Source: Actinoplanes sp. DH11 (GTDB lineage Bacteria > Actinomycetota > Actinomycetes > Mycobacteriales > Micromonosporaceae). From it: a stretch of 64,000 nucleotides of DNA. Below, in pieces: positions 60,553 through 64,000 of the stretch; within the stretch, counting starts at the first letter, position 1, and each line of letters begins with the position of its first letter. A program made the position numbers and the translations under genes. Under the pieces are notes generated by a model. That model ran no database searches, was not told where the DNA came from, and worked only from the letters and a program-made list of their open reading frames with translations. The DNA lies in contig NZ_JAHWGU010000026.1 in the NCBI RefSeq assembly GCF_020873875.1, positions 62,001-126,000 of the forward strand, written 5' to 3'.

Positions 60553-61500
60553 TCAACCAGAGCGCCGCTTCTCCCGGGCCGACGTGAGCGGCAACCGCGG
60601 GTCGACCGCCTGCCCCGCCCAGCCGGCCCGCACCCACCCGTGTGCCGGGTCGTCGCTGACCTGCCAGCGCCGCTCCCCCGGCCCCGCCATCACGTTCAGG
60701 TAGTACAGGTCGTAACCCGGCGCGGCCATCGACGGCCCGTGCCAGCCGTACGGGATGAGCACGACATCCCCGGTACGCACCTCGGTGCAGACGTCGATCG
60801 GCCGGTCGGGGTGCCCGTACACCCGCTGGAAGCCGGAGCCGGGCCCGCCGCCCGGCGCACCGGTGACCTCGTAGTAGTAGATCTCCTCGAGGCTGGACTC
60901 GCCGGGTCCCTCCTCGTCGTGCTTGTGCGGCGGGTAGGACGACCAGTTGCCGCCCGGGGTGAGCACCTCGCAGGCGATCAGGCGATCGGCCTCGAAGCTC
61001 TCCGGCGTGCAGAAGTTGTTGACCTGGCGGCTGGCCTGCCCGGCACCGCGCAGCTCGACCGGCACGTCCTCGGCCGGGCCGTACCGGAACGGCAGCTTGC
61101 GGCCGGTCCGGGCGGCGGGCAGCGCGAAGCGGCCACCGTTCGGCGCGCGCACGGTGACCACGGAATCGCGGGGCAGATAGGCGAAGTCGGTCACCCGGGA
61201 GAAGACCGAGCGCCGGCCGGTGAGGGTGAGCCGCTCGTCGTCGCAGGCCACGTCGCAACTGCCGGACAGCGGCAGGACCAGCATCTCGTCGTTGCCGGTC
61301 AGGAACCGGACGCGGCCACCGACCGGCAGGTGCACCACCCGTAGTCCGCTGTGGTCCCAGCCGGCGTTCTCGGGGGTGACCATCACCTCGTAGGGGCGCT
61401 CGGCGGAACTCCCCTGCCGCACCAGCGGGTTGACCCGCGGAGTGGTCGTCGCCGGCCGGGCACGCGCCGGCCGGCCGGTCTGCACGTCGTCAGCGGGCAT
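60553..61500 (-). CDS. iolB: 5-deoxy-glucuronate isomerase
   Basis: 315 residues from ATG at 61498-61500, with GAAGGGA seven bases upstream. Two cupin halves are present, with the metal site 'WSSYPPHKHDEEGPGESSLEE' region (His and Glu ligands, shown here as 'PPHKHDEE') near residue 195 and a second histidine in 'VLIPYGWHGPSMAAPGY' near 250. It turns 5-deoxy-glucuronate into 2-deoxy-5-keto-gluconate in myo-inositol breakdown. No other iol gene is in the window, so its operon mates lie elsewhere or upstream outside. The N-terminal ~25 residues are extra Pro/Arg/Thr-rich sequence compared with the family. Confidence 0.94.
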   Translation of the reverse strand: MPADDVQTGRPARARPATTTPRVNPLVRQGSSAERPYEVMVTPENAGWDHSGLRVVHLPVGGRVRFLTGNDEMLVLPLSGSCDVACDDERLTLTGRRSVFSRVTDFAYLPRDSVVTVRAPNGGRFALPAARTGRKLPFRYGPAEDVPVELRGAGQASRQVNNFCTPESFEADRLIACEVLTPGGNWSSYPPHKHDEEGPGESSLEEIYYYEVTGAPGGGPGSGFQRVYGHPDRPIDVCTEVRTGDVVLIPYGWHGPSMAAPGYDLYYLNVMAGPGERRWQVSDDPAHGWVRAGWAGQAVDPRLPLTSAREKRRSG

Positions 61501-61633
61501 CCGCGGGTCCCTTCGGCCGGCCAGGGGCGTCGCTCACCCGCTGTGGCCGGATGGCGACAGCGGGTCGGACCTGGTTCCGATGTAATTACCTGACCGCTCC
61601 CGCGTCAATAGCTCCCGGGCGGGTCGACGCGAA

Positions 61634-61669
61634 AGCCGGGGCACGGGCGCTACCGCCCGTACCCCGGCT
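61634..61669 (-). terminator. Long hairpin after the acetyltransferase gene
   Basis: Outer arms agccgggg/ccccggct and inner arms acgggcg/cgcccgt pair perfectly, with one unpaired base on each side and a four-base loop. It lies 17 bases after the acetyltransferase stop (reverse strand). Confidence 0.88.
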
Positions 61670-61686
61670 CGACGTCACGCCGGTCG

Positions 61687-62289
61687 TCAGGACCCGGCGC
61701 GCCACATCCGGTAGAACGCCGTACCGTCCGGCAGGTAGATCTGGAACGGGTCCATCGGCTGGTAGCCGTGGCGGCGGTAGAGACGGACGTTGTTCTCGTT
61801 CGTGGCCTCCAGGTAGGCCGGGACGCCGTCCGCGTCGAGCTCCGCGTGCACGTGCTCCATCAGGGCGCCACCCAGGCCGCGGCCCTGCTCGGACGGGCGG
61901 ACCGCGAGGAACGCCAGGTGCCAGTGCGGGTCCTGCGGGTGGTTCTTCTCGAACAGCTCGCCCAGGGCACCGAACCGCTCCAGGTGCTCACCCGCGATCG
62001 CGCCGAGGCGGTCCATGTAGGCCTCCGCCTCGGGCAGGTCGGTGACCCGGTCGAACCAGACCGCGGCGGCCGCGTAGCCACCGTCCGGGTGGTCGACGAC
62101 GTCGATCCGGCCCTGCTTGAAGGCGGTCTCCGACTCCAGGGCGAAGAAGCCGGCCATCACCTTCTCGCGCTCGGCCGGAACCGGCACCAGGTAGTGGTTG
62201 GCGGCCAGGTCGTCGAAGGCGTTGGAAACCATCGCGCCGACGGCCGGGATCTCGTCCTGCCGGGCCTGGCGGATCACGAGGTCGCTCAT
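61687..62289 (-). CDS. GNAT-family acetyltransferase
   Basis: 200 residues from ATG at 62287-62289, overlapping the permease stop as ATGA. The acetyl-CoA pyrophosphate loop is 'LAVRPSEQGRGLGGALMEHV' near residue 130, and 'PAYLEATNENNVRLYRRHGY' is the usual end of the fold. The family relatives act on small amines or antibiotics. Coupling to an amino acid/polyamine-type permease suggests it modifies the transported amine, an inference only. Confidence 0.9.
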   Translation of the reverse strand: MSDLVIRQARQDEIPAVGAMVSNAFDDLAANHYLVPVPAEREKVMAGFFALESETAFKQGRIDVVDHPDGGYAAAAVWFDRVTDLPEAEAYMDRLGAIAGEHLERFGALGELFEKNHPQDPHWHLAFLAVRPSEQGRGLGGALMEHVHAELDADGVPAYLEATNENNVRLYRRHGYQPMDPFQIYLPDGTAFYRMWRAGS

Positions 62290-63800
62290 CGGTTGTACTC
62301 CGTGTTCTCGTTGAGGGCGGCCGAGAAGCCGCCGCCGCCGGTGGTGGCGCTGCGGGCGCCGAGGCCGATGCCGCTGTAGGTCTGCGGCCGCGCGGAGCGC
62401 AGGTAGAGCGCCCAGATCACGCCGGCGACGAACAGCACGGCGAACGCGCTGGGCACCACGATCGCCGGGGTACTGCCCGGCTCCACGCCGAGCAGCTTGG
62501 CGATGTTGTCCACAGCCAGGTACGACATGACCAGCAGGATCACCGAGCTGACGACCGGCGCGATCACCCGGTGCAGCACGTCCTCGCCCACCTTGTTGCG
62601 GGCGAAGTAGCCGATCACCGCGAACGAGGTGAGCGTGACCAGCAGCAGCACGCCGAGGCCACCGCCGCTGCCGCCCCAGAAGAAGAGCTCGACCAGCGGG
62701 TCCCAGCCCATCACCGCGAAGAGCACGATCACGACGAGGCCGACCGCGGACTGCGCGAGCGAGCCGTTCTTCGGCGCGCCGGTGCCCGGGACGGTCCGGC
62801 CGAACGCGCGCGGCAGCACGCCTTCGCGGCCGAGCGAGAACATGTAGCGGGCGATGATGTTGTGGAACGAGATCGACGCGGCGATCAGCGAGGTGAGGAA
62901 CAGGATGTGGCCCATGTGCAGGGCCGTGTCACCGAGCTGGACGGCGGCCAGGTTGAAGAAGAGCTCCGGGCCCTCCTCGCCGGCACGCTGCACGACGTTG
63001 TCGCCGGCCGCGGAGATCATCGCCCAGGAGGCGAACGCGTAGGTCACGGCGATCAGCGCGATCGCGACGTAGGTGGCGCGCGGGACCGTGCGGCGCGGGT
63101 CGCGCGACTCCTCGGAGAAGACCACCGACTGCTCGAAGCCGACGAAGCCGGTGACCGCCATGACCAGCAGGGCGCCGGAGCCGGCGCCGACCAGCGTGCC
63201 CGGGTCGAGCGCGTCGGCGGAGGGGGTGAACCCGTCCATGGTCATGTTCGCGATCGCGAAGATCACGGTCAGCGCGATCTCGGCGACCAGCAGGGTGGCC
63301 AGCACCTTGCCGTTGACGGCCACGTCACGGACACCCAGGACGGCGACGAGCGCCCAGGCGGCCAGGGCGAGGATCCACCACTGGACGTCCACACCGAACC
63401 AGTCCAGGAACAGCGGCTGCGCGATCGCGCCGAAACCGCCGTACGAGGCGACCTGGAACATGTTGTACGACAGCAGCGCGACCCAGGAGGCGCCGACGCC
63501 GACCGGCTTGCCGAGACCCTGCGAGATGTACGCGTAGAAGGCGCCGGCGTTCGCGATGTGCCGGGCCATCGCGACGTAGCCGACCGAGAAGATCGCCAGG
63601 ACCAGGGCGACCGCGAGGAAGGCGATCGCGATACCGGTCAGCCCGGTGACGGCCAGACCGGTCGGCACCACGCCGGCGACCACGGTCAGCGGGGCGGCCG
63701 CCGACATCATGAAGAAGACGATCGCGGGGACGCCGAGCCGGTCGCGGGCCAAGGCGTCGGACAGCTGACTTCCGGGGGGTTGGGTTGCGGTCGAGGACAC
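62286..63800 (-). CDS. APC-superfamily permease
   Basis: 504 residues from GTG at 63798-63800 (first residues SSTATQPPGSQLSD), with GGAG six bases upstream. Twelve or so membrane segments; TM1 carries 'VPAIVFFMMSAAAPLTVVAGVVPTG'-type sequence, read here as 'MMSAAAPLTVVAGVVP', and TM6 'LLVMAVTGFVGFEQSVVFSEE'. The pattern 'FEQSVVFSEESRDPRRTVPRATY' is typical of amino acid/polyamine carriers of this family. Substrate unknown. The stop overlaps the acetyltransferase start, so both form one operon. A different, cationic-type APC permease is at 32143-33597. Confidence 0.9.
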   Translation of the reverse strand: MSSTATQPPGSQLSDALARDRLGVPAIVFFMMSAAAPLTVVAGVVPTGLAVTGLTGIAIAFLAVALVLAIFSVGYVAMARHIANAGAFYAYISQGLGKPVGVGASWVALLSYNMFQVASYGGFGAIAQPLFLDWFGVDVQWWILALAAWALVAVLGVRDVAVNGKVLATLLVAEIALTVIFAIANMTMDGFTPSADALDPGTLVGAGSGALLVMAVTGFVGFEQSVVFSEESRDPRRTVPRATYVAIALIAVTYAFASWAMISAAGDNVVQRAGEEGPELFFNLAAVQLGDTALHMGHILFLTSLIAASISFHNIIARYMFSLGREGVLPRAFGRTVPGTGAPKNGSLAQSAVGLVVIVLFAVMGWDPLVELFFWGGSGGGLGVLLLVTLTSFAVIGYFARNKVGEDVLHRVIAPVVSSVILLVMSYLAVDNIAKLLGVEPGSTPAIVVPSAFAVLFVAGVIWALYLRSARPQTYSGIGLGARSATTGGGGFSAALNENTEYNR

Positions 63801-63846
63801 GCGGGACTCCAGATTTTCTTTGTTTTCGGGGGTGGGTTGAGGCGTA

Positions 63847-64000
63847 TCAGGCGCGCCGGGCCATGACCGCGTCGCCCACGGCCGCCTCGGCCTGGGCGAC
63901 GAGCTGCTGCAACATGGCCGGGAAGTGCCGGCGGAACTGTTCGAACAGCCGGGCCCGGTCGCGGGCGTTGAGAGTCGCAAGCACGTGCTGGTCCAGGCCG
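63847..64000 (-). CDS. C-terminal end of an unidentified protein (partial)
   Basis: An open reverse-strand frame ends at TGA 63847-63849 and runs off the window; 50 residues are visible. The end is helical and basic/hydrophobic in turn ('HVLATLNARDRARLFEQFRR', 'FPAMLQQLVAQAEAAVGDA'). No family is recognised from this piece. It is on the same strand as and directly upstream of the permease, 46 bases away, so it is probably the first gene of that operon. Confidence 0.6.
   Translation of the reverse strand, partial: GLDQHVLATLNARDRARLFEQFRRHFPAMLQQLVAQAEAAVGDAVMARRA

Noticed and set aside
63847..64000. Naming the partial gene at the right edge (considered glutamine synthetase or an amine enzyme because of the permease)
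   Set aside because: Only 50 residues are visible and they do not match the C-terminal end I know for these families.

Overview
The window looks like the chromosome of a high-GC actinomycete. Reading frames are very GC-rich at third positions, GTG and TTG starts are common, and stop/start overlaps of the ATGA or GTGA type are frequent. The gene families (TIGR03089, MmpL, DUF732-like lipoprotein, ScyD-like, SWIM/SNF2 pair, TetR-controlled paa operon) fit Micromonosporaceae; an Actinoplanes-like host is my inference, not something a marker gene here proves. I saw no rRNA, tRNA, CRISPR array, transposase or phage gene.

Layout. 1-9.5 kb: partial MFS transporter, c-di-GMP GGDEF-EAL protein, phosphoglucomutase, CopC-CopD copper protein, STAS protein, YaaA, membrane-anchored FKBP, and a membrane-anchored secreted protein. 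9.5-18.8 kb: an MmpL transporter carrying an unusual tail of about 1000 residues, a zinc-ribbon SDR protein, a secreted Asp-Arg-Gly repeat protein, and a YidC paralogue with a small membrane partner. 18.8-26.6 kb: a hairpin repeat, then a SWIM protein, a SNF2 helicase full of short repeats and a DUF5990-like protein (one overlapping operon), divergent from an esterase/ATP-grasp operon. 26.6-31.9 kb: a GH9 cellulase with a CebR-type operator inside its start region, a P450, a probably 5'-truncated lipoprotein, and a coupled STAS-arginase pair. 32-42 kb: amino acid permease coupled to a double-Usp protein, Ser/Thr kinase, beta-propeller glycosidase-like protein, sulfotransferase, a 48-residue Cys/His protein, ScyD-like protein, P-loop kinase and metallophosphoesterase.

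42.1-43.6 kb is a decayed stretch with a frameshifted Nudix remnant, a second copy of the hairpin repeat and tandem repeats. 43.6-52.3 kb: StyA-like monooxygenase, a fused two-module ABC transporter, a trypsin-like protease, small secreted or envelope proteins, TIGR03089 and a methyltransferase. 52.4-58.4 kb: the phenylacetate operon paaN-A-B-C-D-E with a divergent TetR regulator and a clear operator between them. 58.5-64 kb: an animal-type heme peroxidase with two LysM domains, iolB, and an APC permease-acetyltransferase operon.

Working logic. The paa block is a self-contained catabolic unit: oxidation of phenylacetyl-CoA by PaaABCE, PaaD for cluster assembly and PaaN as dehydrogenase, controlled by the divergent TetR protein; the ligase and beta-oxidation genes are not in the window. 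The cellulase is probably under cellobiose control. The most unusual items are the MmpL tail with a repeated TLxDWL-type motif, the SDR protein that has a zinc ribbon but lacks the usual catalytic tyrosine, the LysM-peroxidase fusion, the Cys-for-His arginase, the esterase/ATP-grasp operon, and a set of tandem duplications that copy start codons (SNF2, Usp) or a stop codon (FKBP).
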